Shown here piece by piece: positions 48,598 to 56,211 of a DNA stretch of 64,000 bases. A program made the translations under genes and the position numbers. The DNA is from Hymenobacter edaphi (GTDB lineage: Bacteria; Bacteroidota; Bacteroidia; Cytophagales; Hymenobacteraceae): the NCBI RefSeq assembly GCF_003258365.1, contig NZ_QHKM01000006.1:62001-126000 (forward strand), read 5' to 3'. Under the pieces are notes generated by a model. The model was not told where the DNA came from. It did not search any database and was given only the letters and a program-made list of their open reading frames with translations. Each line of letters opens with the position of its first letter. Within the stretch, counting starts at the first letter, position 1.

Positions 48598-49422
48598 ATG
48601 ATTTACAACCCTCGGGAGTACGCGCGGCTCCGCAACAGCGTGCTGGTCGTGAGCCTGCTGGCGTGGCTGGTGCTGCTGCGGCCGGCCGCCGCACCCGTCG
48701 CCTACGGGGCCGCCGCGCCGCCCGTGATGTCGTACTGCTCGGCCAGCCCGGCGGCCCTGGCCCTGACGGCACCGGCTGCGAGCAGCCCGGCGTCTTGGAC
48801 CACTCAGCTCACCGTGGCCCAGTCCCTGTTTGGGGGCTGGGCCCTGATGCTTGTGGCCATGATGGCGCCCCTGCTGATTCAGCCCATCTACCACATCCGA
48901 GCCACCAGCTTTGCCCGGCGGCGGGCCCGTTCCACCACGTTGTTTGTCGCCGGCTATGGTGGCGGCTGGCTGGTGGGCGGCGCCTTTCTGCTCGCGCTAG
49001 AGCTGGCCGCCGGCCTGTGGGCGCCCGAGTCGTACCTGCCGGCCGGGCTGGTAGCGCTGGTTGCGTTGATCTGGCAGGCCTCGCCGGCCAAGCAGCGGTA
49101 CCTGAACCGGTGCCACCGCCACCGGCCCCTGGCCGCGTTTGGCGCAGAGGCCGACCGCGACGCACTGATGATGGGCGTGGAGCACAGCCGCTGGTGCGTC
49201 GGCTCCTGTTGGGCCGCCATGCTCTTGCCGATGCTGCTGCCCCACGGCCATTTCGCCGCGATGCTGGGAATAAGCGTACTAATGGTGTGTGAGCGGCTCG
49301 ACCCACCCCGCACCCCGGCCTGGCGGTGGCGTGGCTTCGGTACGGCCTTGCGGTACGTGAGCCTGCGCCTGCGAGGGCCGAAGCGCAGCCCGGCTCCCGC
49401 CGCGCTGGGAGTAGGGGCTTAA
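48598..49422 (+). CDS. DUF2182 predicted metal-binding membrane protein
   Basis: 274 residues with a hydrophobic N-terminus and about five helices. DUF2182 hallmarks: WALMLVAMMAP (about 81-91), CHRHRP (172-177) and HSRWCVGSCWAAM (196-208), with a terminal VCERL. Its conserved His, Cys and Met residues lie in or near the membrane. The family is thought to bind metal, and copper handling would fit the tyrosinase partner; neither is proven. It starts 23 bases after the tyrosinase and ends 11 bases before the next gene, so all three should be on one mRNA. Confidence 0.75.
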   Translation: MIYNPREYARLRNSVLVVSLLAWLVLLRPAAAPVAYGAAAPPVMSYCSASPAALALTAPAASSPASWTTQLTVAQSLFGGWALMLVAMMAPLLIQPIYHIRATSFARRRARSTTLFVAGYGGGWLVGGAFLLALELAAGLWAPESYLPAGLVALVALIWQASPAKQRYLNRCHRHRPLAAFGAEADRDALMMGVEHSRWCVGSCWAAMLLPMLLPHGHFAAMLGISVLMVCERLDPPRTPAWRWRGFGTALRYVSLRLRGPKRSPAPAALGVGA

Positions 49423-49433
49423 TTAGCAGTACC

Positions 49434-49913
49434 ATGGATCTGCCTCAGAACGCCGAACAGCTAGGTGTCAGCGCCGAACAACTTCCCGTCGTCGGGGCAG
49501 GCCTGCGTACCAGCGTGCGGCTCACGCCGGCGGGCCGCCGCTACCTGGCCGCCGCTGCCGGTCACGCGGCGCCGGCCCAGCTATACCTGACCCTGGAAAA
49601 CGTTCACGGCACGCGGGATGCGACCGTGTTGAACGTGTACCTGGTTTTCTCCGAGGCGGGTGAGGCCGGCGGGGAACGTCAATTACCGGCGGGCAGTGCC
49701 GCGCTGTATGGCTTGCGCCGGGCCAGCAACCCGCAGGGAAGCAACCGCGCCGGCCTTACGCTGACCTTCGACATCACGCCCCTGCTGGCGGAGCTCCGGG
49801 CTTCGCCGGGGCTGCAGAACGACGGTATCCGCGTCAGCATCATCCCGGATCGGCCATTGCCCGCCACCTCCGATATTGTCATCGGGCGCGTCAGCATCTT
49901 CCGGATGCTTTAA
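49434..49913 (+). CDS. Free-standing homologue of the tyrosinase C-terminal domain
   Basis: 159 residues without a signal peptide. It aligns over about 130 residues with the C-terminal extension of the tyrosinase two genes upstream. Shared blocks: LTLENVHGTRDATVLNVY against LKLENVRGTFDATVLQVY; ALYGLRRAS against ALFGLRRAS; SIIPDRPLP against DIVPNRPLP; and GRVSIFRM against GRVSVYRQ. It therefore arose by duplication of the shielding domain. It may act as a trans cap, maturation factor, or substrate-presenting subunit; none is shown. The start ATG at 49434 lies 11 bases after the DUF2182 stop. Confidence 0.8.
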   Translation: MDLPQNAEQLGVSAEQLPVVGAGLRTSVRLTPAGRRYLAAAAGHAAPAQLYLTLENVHGTRDATVLNVYLVFSEAGEAGGERQLPAGSAALYGLRRASNPQGSNRAGLTLTFDITPLLAELRASPGLQNDGIRVSIIPDRPLPATSDIVIGRVSIFRML

Positions 49914-50216
49914 GCCCAGCTGGGAGAAAGAGGCCTGGCTCCGCCACGCGCAGCCGGAAAGCCCGGGGCCGGCTTCTGAGCGAGCTTGTCGGGCCGGGAA
50001 AGGGGAATCCCGCCGTTTTCGGGGGGGATTAATCCGCTTGTTTTCTGCGGCCCGGGACCTGAGGAATTTACCTTACGATATAAGGGTCAAGTGGTGCCTT
50101 CTTCAGCCGGTCCAATTGACTGGCCCGGGTCAGGGCTTCCGGTATTCAAGCGCCTGATGTTCGACGCGGGCAGAATTCCTTGCGGAAGGGGTTTGCGGGC
50201 GGCGCCGTGGAAAAGC
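49914..50216. other. Gene-free interval after the tyrosinase cassette
   Basis: About 300 bases without a credible gene. The region is lower in GC towards its right end; no repeat or RNA recognised. Confidence 0.4.
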
Positions 50217-50249
50217 AAAAAGCCCGTTTCCGAGGCGGGAACGGGCTTT
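50217..50249 (-). terminator. Terminator of tRNA-Val(CAC)
   Basis: Minus-strand hairpin with AAAGCCCGTTTCC paired to GGGAACGGGCTTT (one mismatch) and a T-rich end. Confidence 0.75.
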
Positions 50250-50253
50250 GATG

Positions 50254-50328
50254 TGGGAAGTAAAGGATTCGAACCTTCGACCTCTTGCGTGTGAAGCAAG
50301 CGCTCTAAACCAACTGAGCTAACCTCCC
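50254..50328 (-). tRNA. tRNA-Val (CAC)
   Basis: 75 nucleotides. Acceptor GGGAGGT/ACTTCCC (one G-U), anticodon stem CTTGC/GCAAG around TTCACAC (anticodon CAC), T arm GTTCGAA. CCA not encoded. Confidence 0.93.
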
Positions 50329-50343
50329 GGAATGTGTTAATAG

Positions 50344-50373
50344 AAAAACCACTTAGTTCTTCGCACTAAGTGG
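50344..50373 (-). terminator. Terminator between the two tRNA-Val genes
   Basis: Minus-strand stem CCACTTAGT/ACTAAGTGG with a 7-base loop followed by a U-run (As at 50344-50348 on the plus strand). It suggests tRNA-Val(CAC) is reached by read-through or has its own promoter. Confidence 0.7.
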
Positions 50374-50384
50374 CTGTATTTCAG

Positions 50385-50462
50385 TGGTGGGGGATGACGG
50401 GTTCGAACCGCCGACCCTCTGCTTGTAAGGCAGATGCTCTGAACCAGCTGAGCTAATCCCCC
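50385..50462 (-). tRNA. tRNA-Val (TAC), CCA encoded
   Basis: Acceptor GGGGGAT pairs with ATCCCCC, anticodon stem TCTGC/GCAGA around CTTACAA (anticodon TAC), T arm GTTCGAA. The 3' CCA is encoded in the genome (50385-50387), unlike the other tRNAs here. Confidence 0.95.
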
Positions 50463-50497
50463 GGCTACATTCGGGGTGGCTGCCCCGTTTGTGGATG

Positions 50498-50528
50498 CAA
50501 ATATGGTGGGTGTTTTTGGAAAGCGCAA
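50498..50528 (-). promoter_or_regulatory. Promoter of the tRNA-Val genes
   Basis: Minus strand: TTG, 20 bases, CATATTTG, one base from the consensus, 35 bases before tRNA-Val(TAC). Confidence 0.55.
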
Positions 50529-50783
50529 CAGTGCCCGCGCAATTTCAACCGGTTTATAAGCCGGGGCGCAGCAACGTTTTCAGAATCAGGAGTAAAAATT
50601 TTGGCGGAGACACCAAAAAGCAATGCTGCTGCGGACCGGGGCAGCTCCGGGTGGCCGCCGGCACCGGACAGGACCCGAAGCCACCCGGCTGGTACGCTTA
50701 TCAACATTTAGCGGCCGGGCTGCGTTAAGGACACCGTTGCCGCGCCTCTTTCCCTCTCATCCTTTTCCAAACGCCTACCCGAC
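50529..50783. other. Gene-free interval before the TerB-like gene
   Basis: About 255 bases, no gene seen. It should contain the promoter for the gene at 50784, but no clear TAnnTTTG was found. Confidence 0.35.
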
Positions 50784-51677
50784 ATGCAGCCCGAAGAAGT
50801 ATTCAGCCAATACTCAGAGCCCGAAAAGACGGCCTACCTCAGCGTCATTGCCAGCCTAGCTACCGCCGACCGCCAAGCCTCGCAGCCGGAAGGCGAATTT
50901 TTGAGCCAGATGGCGCAGGTGATGGGCCTCTCGCCCCAGAGCACCCAGCAGGTGCTGCAGGCCGCGCAGGATTCCACCAACGACACCATCAAAACCAACC
51001 TCGACCAGCTGCGCGGCAGCAACCTGCGCTACTCGCTGGTGACGGATCTGGTCAGCTTTGCCCGCGCCGACGGCTCCTACGCCAACGACGAAGAAGTGAT
51101 GGTCAACAAGATTTCCCAGTACCTAGGCGTAAACCAGCAGCAGGTGCAGACCATCGAAAACGTGGTGCAACAGACGCAGCAGGCCCAGGTGCAGCAGCCC
51201 GAACAGGCGCCACAAGGCCTGATGGATTCGCTCGGCGACAAGCTGCGCTCGGTGGGCATTCCGCCCCAGGCCGCCCTGGGGGGCCTCATTGCCGTGGCCG
51301 CGCCCATGGTACTGTCGCGCGTGATGGGCGGTAACCGGGGCGGGGGCCTCGGCGGCATGATGGGCGGCGGCGGTCTGGGCAGTGTGCTCGGCGGTGGCGG
51401 CATGGGGGGCATGGGCGGCGGCCTCGGCGGTCTGCTGGGCGGCGTGCTCGGCAGCGGTGTGCTCGGCAGCATGATGGGCGGCGGTGGCGGCAGCTACGGG
51501 CGGCAGCCTGCCGGCTACGGGGTGCCCGGCGGCGGCCTTGGCGGCCTGATGAACGTGCTCGGCGGCCTTGGCGGCAACTCGCAGATGGGGCCGCGCAGCA
51601 CCGGCGGCGGTGGCCTGGGCGGCCTGATGGGGGGCGGTCTGGGCAGCGTGCTCGGCGGCCTGCTGGGCGGGCGCTAA
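50784..51677 (+). CDS. TerB-like domain protein with Gly-rich tail
   Basis: 297 residues. The N-terminal helical part (about 1-125) resembles the TerB/tellurite-resistance fold (EKTAYLSVIASLATADRQ, then FARADGSYANDEEVMVNKI). A Gln-rich linker (about 128-150) leads to a Gly/Met-rich low-complexity tail (about 175-297) made of GG-L-GG, GGMGG and GSVLGGLL repeats. Hydrophobic residues within the Gly tail may insert into or associate with a membrane. No signal peptide. Function unknown; TerB-like domains often link envelope stress with metal sensing. A strong terminator follows. Confidence 0.65.
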   Translation: MQPEEVFSQYSEPEKTAYLSVIASLATADRQASQPEGEFLSQMAQVMGLSPQSTQQVLQAAQDSTNDTIKTNLDQLRGSNLRYSLVTDLVSFARADGSYANDEEVMVNKISQYLGVNQQQVQTIENVVQQTQQAQVQQPEQAPQGLMDSLGDKLRSVGIPPQAALGGLIAVAAPMVLSRVMGGNRGGGLGGMMGGGGLGSVLGGGGMGGMGGGLGGLLGGVLGSGVLGSMMGGGGGSYGRQPAGYGVPGGGLGGLMNVLGGLGGNSQMGPRSTGGGGLGGLMGGGLGSVLGGLLGGR

Positions 51678-51699
51678 GCGTTTTATAAGCAGTTGCAGG

Positions 51700-51746
51700 T
51701 CGCGTCGGCGGCAACCGGGATTCCCGGCTGCCGCCGACGCGATTTT
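51700..51746 (+). terminator. Terminator after the TerB-like gene
   Basis: 21-base stem (TCGCGTCGGCGGCAACCGGGA and its complement with one mismatch) followed by TTTTGCG. Confidence 0.8.
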
Positions 51747-51828
51747 GCGTTTGCCGTTGGCTGCGTTCGGGATATTCTCCGCATCTTTTACCCGTCAAAA
51801 TTCAGTTAATTCCTCTCGCTCGTTCCTA

Positions 51829-53382
51829 ATGCCGCATCGTTTACTCGTCCCATTATTACTGTTAAGCGCTGCCGGCCGCGGGCTGGCTCAGTCCACTCCG
51901 GAGGCCGTGCGGGCATCTTTGCCGCTGCGCTCCGTGACGGTGGCCCTGAATCAGGCCGAGCTGGAACACCGCGGCACCGTAACGCTGCCCGCCGGGCGCA
52001 GCACGGTGTGGGTGGAAGGCGTCGCCAGCAGCTTCAGCGACCAAAGCCTGCAGGTGGAAACTTCCGACAACGCCCAGTTGCTGACCGTCAGCAGCGAAGC
52101 CGTGCGCCCGCCGGCGGGGCGTACGCCTACCGACAGCCTGAGCCTGCTGGATGCGCGTCTGCGCCGCCTCGACGCGGAGGTGAAGGCGCTGGAAGAAGAA
52201 CGGAACTTCCTGCTCGCCAACCGCACGCTGCCCGCGGGCACGCAGGCCGGCTGGAGCACGGAGCTGCAGAAGGGCGCCACTTTCCTGCGCACCCGCCTGC
52301 CCGATATCCAGACGCAGACCGAAACGCTGACGGCCCGCCGCCAGCAGCTTGCCAACCGCCGCACCCTGCTGGCCAACGGCACCACCGGGCCGCAGCGGCT
52401 GCGGGTGGCGTTGCTGCTGGAGCTGGCCCGGCCCGGCGCCGTCAGCCTGACGCTGCGCTACGTCAATACCGCCTGCCTGTGGGAGCTGCGGCCCGAAATC
52501 CGGGTGCCTGAATCGGGCCGCAAGCTGATTGTCAACTCCTTCGCCAAGGTTAGCAACGGCTCGGGGCTGGATTGGACCAACGTGCAGCTGCGCCTGAAAA
52601 ACGAGGAAGTGGAGCCGAACGTGACCAAGCCCGATCTGACGCCCTGGGCCATGAACTTCCGGAGCAGCACCGGCGGGGAAGGGCGCGTGGATAAGTTTGT
52701 GGTGAAGGGCAACGCCAGCGGCAAGGCCACGGCTGCCGAACCCAGCAGCGTGTACACCGTGCCCGAGCCCGTCAGCGTAAGCCAGGGCAACGACTACCTG
52801 GCGCGCCTGGCCGAGCAGACGCTGCCCGCTCGTCCCGAGTACGTTACCATTCCCAAGCTGTCGGAGAAAGTGTTTCTGCAGGCCAAGGTGACGGGCTGGG
52901 AAGGGCTGTTCCTGCCCGACGAGGAGTTCGGCGCCAATGTGTACTACGCCGGGGCCTACGTGGGCGAAACCGAAATCGACCCGCGGGCTTTCAACGACTC
53001 GCTGGAAATCAGCCTGGGCCACGACAACCTGATTACGGTGGGCCGCACCAAAACCCAGGATTTCAACGGCAAGGCGGCGCTCAACGGGCAGCAGCGCACC
53101 CAGGTGACCTACGAAATAAACGTGCGCAACCGCCACGCCCAAGCCGTGCGCGTGCGCGTGCTCGACCAGATTCCGGTGTCGCAGGAAAGCGACCTGAAAG
53201 TAAAGCTGGAAAGCTCCGACGGGGCGGAGCTGGACGAGGCCAGCGGCAAGCTGACCTGGCTGCTCGCCCTGGCCGGGGGCACCAGCAAACGAGTGCGCTT
53301 CACCTTCACGGTGGAGTACCCCAAAGGCCGAACCGTGGATTTCCAGCGGCCGCGCACTATCCGCTCCCCCAAGTTTCGCTAA
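51829..53382 (+). CDS. Secreted DUF4139/DUF4140 protein
   Basis: 517 residues with a signal peptide (MPHRLLVPLLLLSAAGRGLAQ). The N-terminal DUF4140 region (about 35-130) ends in a long coiled coil (SLLDARLRRLDAEVKALEEE), and the DUF4139 beta-rich part spans about 200-510. Such proteins are widespread in Bacteroidota and Myxobacteria and are often called mucoidy-inhibitor MuiA-like. Envelope located; activity unknown. The ATG at 51829 starts the signal peptide. It converges on the MscS gene with a 9-base gap. Confidence 0.8.
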   Translation: MPHRLLVPLLLLSAAGRGLAQSTPEAVRASLPLRSVTVALNQAELEHRGTVTLPAGRSTVWVEGVASSFSDQSLQVETSDNAQLLTVSSEAVRPPAGRTPTDSLSLLDARLRRLDAEVKALEEERNFLLANRTLPAGTQAGWSTELQKGATFLRTRLPDIQTQTETLTARRQQLANRRTLLANGTTGPQRLRVALLLELARPGAVSLTLRYVNTACLWELRPEIRVPESGRKLIVNSFAKVSNGSGLDWTNVQLRLKNEEVEPNVTKPDLTPWAMNFRSSTGGEGRVDKFVVKGNASGKATAAEPSSVYTVPEPVSVSQGNDYLARLAEQTLPARPEYVTIPKLSEKVFLQAKVTGWEGLFLPDEEFGANVYYAGAYVGETEIDPRAFNDSLEISLGHDNLITVGRTKTQDFNGKAALNGQQRTQVTYEINVRNRHAQAVRVRVLDQIPVSQESDLKVKLESSDGAELDEASGKLTWLLALAGGTSKRVRFTFTVEYPKGRTVDFQRPRTIRSPKFR

Positions 53383-53391
53383 CCGCCGGCC

Positions 53392-54549
53392 CTAGAGCAC
53401 CGAGCCGCTGGGCGCCGTGCCCGAGCTGATGCCCGGGTCGGCCAGCATGCGCACCACGGTGGTGTTGGTGGCGAAGGAGCCGCCGTGGGCCTCCACAATT
53501 TCCAGGATGCGGTAGTTGACTTCCTCCTTGATGTCGAGATATTCGTCGTAGGTGGCCACCTGCACGAAGTACTGCACCGTCAGGTCGCGGCCCGACTGGG
53601 TGAGGCCGGTAAGCTTGGTTTGTACTTCCTCCGGAATGACGCGCTCGTGCCGGCGCAGGTAGTCGTGCAGCTCGCGGGCAATGGCCAGCAGCTGCTCGCG
53701 GGTGGTGTCGTGGCTGAAGTTCAGGGTGAAGCTCACGCGCCGGGCCGTGCGCAGCGAGAGGTTGTCCAAGGGCTTGTCAATCATGGACTTGTTGGGCACC
53801 GTCACGTAGCTTTTCTCGGCCGTGCGCAGGCGGGTGCTCCGAAAGCCCACCTTTTCCACCGTGCCCGTGATGCCGCCCACCGTCACCAGGTCGCCCACCT
53901 GAAAGGGCCGGTCGAGGAAGATGGTGAACGAGGCAATCAGGTTTTCCAGGCTTTCCTTGGCGGCGAAGGCCACGGCCAGGCCGCCGATGCCCAGGCCGCC
54001 GATGAGCGCCGTCACGTTGACCCCGAATACCTGCCCGAGCATCACCAGAAAGGCGAAAATCAGGATGATGACCTTCACGAAGTCCTTGGCGAAGGGAATA
54101 AACTGCGCGTCGAGGCGGGTGTTGCTGGCCGTCAGCAGCTCGGCGCGGCGGCGGTACACCAGCTCGGCAAAGTCGATGAGGCGCAGCATCACCCAGGCCA
54201 GGGCCGAAATCACCCCGATCTGGTACAGGGCAAACGCCAGCTTCTTGGGCCAGGGCGTCGAGCGGGCGAGGTTGTCGGTCACGTCGGCCGGGTAGTCGAG
54301 CACGTTGAAGGCCAGAAACAGCGTGAACAGAAACAGCAGTACCGACAGCGGCTGAATCAGCAAGTCGTTCAGCTCCTGCTCGGTCACGCCCGCCGTGTAG
54401 CGCTTGATGACGCGGTAAAAGACCTTGGAAACGATGCGCGAGAGCAGCCGCCGCAGTCCGAAGCCCAGCAGCAGGATGATGCCGCTGACCAGGTACTGCC
54501 CCAGCGTGTTGCCGAAAAAGTGCTGATTAAGAAGCTGTTGAATCTTCAT
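53392..54549 (-). CDS. Mechanosensitive channel of the MscS family
   Basis: 385 residues. Several N-terminal helices, then the pore helix and beta domain signature VTALIGGLGIGGLAVAFAAK, LENLIASFTIFLDRPFQVGD and the C-terminal alpha/beta vestibule. Opens on membrane tension to release osmolytes during hypoosmotic shock. It converges with the DUF4139 gene and is followed upstream by a palindromic element and the Glu/Leu dehydrogenase gene in the same orientation. Confidence 0.9.
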   Translation of the reverse strand: MKIQQLLNQHFFGNTLGQYLVSGIILLLGFGLRRLLSRIVSKVFYRVIKRYTAGVTEQELNDLLIQPLSVLLFLFTLFLAFNVLDYPADVTDNLARSTPWPKKLAFALYQIGVISALAWVMLRLIDFAELVYRRRAELLTASNTRLDAQFIPFAKDFVKVIILIFAFLVMLGQVFGVNVTALIGGLGIGGLAVAFAAKESLENLIASFTIFLDRPFQVGDLVTVGGITGTVEKVGFRSTRLRTAEKSYVTVPNKSMIDKPLDNLSLRTARRVSFTLNFSHDTTREQLLAIARELHDYLRRHERVIPEEVQTKLTGLTQSGRDLTVQYFVQVATYDEYLDIKEEVNYRILEIVEAHGGSFATNTTVVRMLADPGISSGTAPSGSVL

Positions 54550-54610
54550 AGGGAGCGGGAGTAACTGGTCGGTAACGCGGGGCGGTCGGAGCCGGCTGAA
54601 CTACAGAAGA

Positions 54611-54703
54611 ACGTCATGCTGGGCTTGTCGAAGCATCTCTATCAGATAGTAAAATCACTATCCAGCGAAGCGCTAGAGATGCTTCAACAAGCTCAGCATG
54701 ACG
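54611..54703. repeat. CGTCAT-ended palindromic element (copy 3)
   Basis: 93 bases with ends ACGTCATGCTGGGCTTGTC and ACAAGCTCAGCATGACGT. The central stem is GATAGT...ACTATC. The right arm contains GAGATGCTTCAACAAGC, matched by GCTTGTCGAAGCATCTC on the left. It lies between two genes of the same orientation. Confidence 0.8.
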
Positions 54704-54731
54704 TGCATGTAGTTATTCCAGATGCTTCAGG

Positions 54732-55958
54732 TTACACCAGCTGCCGCAGCGCCAGCTCGAAGGACGTGCGGGCCAGGTGCAGCTCGCGCCCCTGGGCGTG
54801 GCTACGCTCCAGGGCCCGCAGGATGGTGCGCGAGATGTCGCCGAAGATGGCCTGGTCGGTGATTTCGGCGTTGGTTTCCATCAGGTAGGCGAAAACGCGC
54901 GCCATGCCGCAGTTGGCAATGAAGTCGGGCACCACGGCCACGTGCGCATCGGCAAACTCGCCGGTGGGACCGAAAAAGATTTCCGGGTCGGCGAAGGGCA
55001 CGTTGGCCCCGCAGCTGATAACCTCCAGCCCACCGGCCAGCAACTGCTCCACCTGCTGGCGCGTGACCAGGCGCGAGGCCGCCGCCGGCACGAAGATTTC
55101 GGCGCCCGAGGTCCAGATATGCTCGTTCACTTCGTTGAACGACAGCATGTTGTCGGCCGTCAGCGCGTTGCCCTGACGCCGGAGCAGCAGGTCCCGGATT
55201 TCCGCGAACGAGAAGCCCTCCGGCTTCAGCAGCCCGCCGGCCCGGTCGATGATGCCGGTGATGATGGCGCCCTGCTGGGCCAGGTAGTAAGCGGCGGCAG
55301 CGCCCACGTTGCCCCAGCCCTGGATGATGGCGCGCTTGCCCCGCACGTCCTGGTCTTGCCAGAGGCGGTAGTAGTGGCGCACGCCCTCGGCCACGCCGTA
55401 GCCGGTGATGAGGTCGGCCACGGTGTAGCGGCGGGCGCGGTCGGGGGTATACTGCTCGTCTTCGACCACCTTAATCACGCCCTGGCGCAGCTGGCCCACT
55501 TTCTGAATCTTCTGCGGCTCGCTGGCGCGGTAGTGCCCCGTCACGATGCCCTCCTGCGGGTGCCACAGGCCGTAGTCCTCCGTAATCGGAATGACCTCGT
55601 GGATTTCGTCCACGTTCAGGTCGCCGCCGGTGCCGTAGTAGTTTTTCAGCAGCGGAATGACGGCGCGGTACCAGCGCTCCAGCACGCCGCGCTTGCGCGG
55701 GTCCTGCGGGTCGAAGTTGATGCCCGACTTGGCCCCGCCGATGGCCGGCCCCGACACGGTGAACTTCACCTCCATGGTCTTGGCCAGGCTTTCCACCTCG
55801 CGCTTGTCGAGGCCCTTGCGCATGCGGGTGCCGCCGCCGGCCGCCCCGCCGCGCAGGGAGTTGATGACCACCCAGCCCTCGGCCTCGGTTTCGGAGTCTT
55901 TCCACTCAAAGACGATTTCGGGACGCTTGTTTTCGAAGGTGGCCAGCAGGTCGCGCAT
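54732..55958 (-). CDS. Glu/Leu/Phe/Val dehydrogenase, divergent group
   Basis: 408 residues. It has GGAAGGGTRM (substrate loop), the catalytic Lys in GGAKSGINFD and the NAD site IIQGWGNVGAAAAYYLA (about 210-226). It differs clearly from the leucine dehydrogenase at 33146: it is longer and has a distinct C-terminus. It may act on glutamate or another amino acid; the substrate cannot be read from the sequence. Such paralogues are common in Bacteroidota. A -7 box lies 78 bases before the ATG. Confidence 0.82.
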   Translation of the reverse strand: MRDLLATFENKRPEIVFEWKDSETEAEGWVVINSLRGGAAGGGTRMRKGLDKREVESLAKTMEVKFTVSGPAIGGAKSGINFDPQDPRKRGVLERWYRAVIPLLKNYYGTGGDLNVDEIHEVIPITEDYGLWHPQEGIVTGHYRASEPQKIQKVGQLRQGVIKVVEDEQYTPDRARRYTVADLITGYGVAEGVRHYYRLWQDQDVRGKRAIIQGWGNVGAAAAYYLAQQGAIITGIIDRAGGLLKPEGFSFAEIRDLLLRRQGNALTADNMLSFNEVNEHIWTSGAEIFVPAAASRLVTRQQVEQLLAGGLEVISCGANVPFADPEIFFGPTGEFADAHVAVVPDFIANCGMARVFAYLMETNAEITDQAIFGDISRTILRALERSHAQGRELHLARTSFELALRQLV

Positions 55959-56035
55959 GGAAGAAGGGGGAAGGGTAGGGGGATGGGGAAATGCCGGGCA
56001 AGGCTTCGTCGCGGACGCAAACCGGGGCGGCGCGC

Positions 56036-56043
56036 CAAAGGTA
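56036..56043 (-). promoter_or_regulatory. -7 element of the Glu/Leu dehydrogenase gene
   Basis: Minus-strand TACCTTTG; no TTG at the usual -33 spacing. Confidence 0.4.
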
Positions 56044-56129
56044 CGGCCACCCGCGCAATCGGGGAATTTTGTATTTCAACAACCTCAGAGAAAGTCAGTC
56101 GTCCCGAAATGAGGCAAAAAGGCAACCTG

Positions 56130-56153
56130 TATAGGAACTTTAGACTATAGGAA
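56130..56153 (+). promoter_or_regulatory. Direct repeat TATAGGAA upstream of the ArsR-type gene
   Basis: TATAGGAA at 56130-56137 and 56146-56153, 16 bases apart (about 1.5 helical turns), in the AT-rich upstream region of the regulator. A possible operator site. Confidence 0.3.
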
Positions 56154-56211
56154 GCACGTATTACCCGTACCGTATCGCTACGGGCTCCACACTCCACCTT
56201 TGTACGTCTCC

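Noticed and set aside
46940-48772. 610-codon frame antisense to the tyrosinase
   Set aside because: Covers the copper-site coding region on the opposite strand; Arg/Gly/His-rich without domains.
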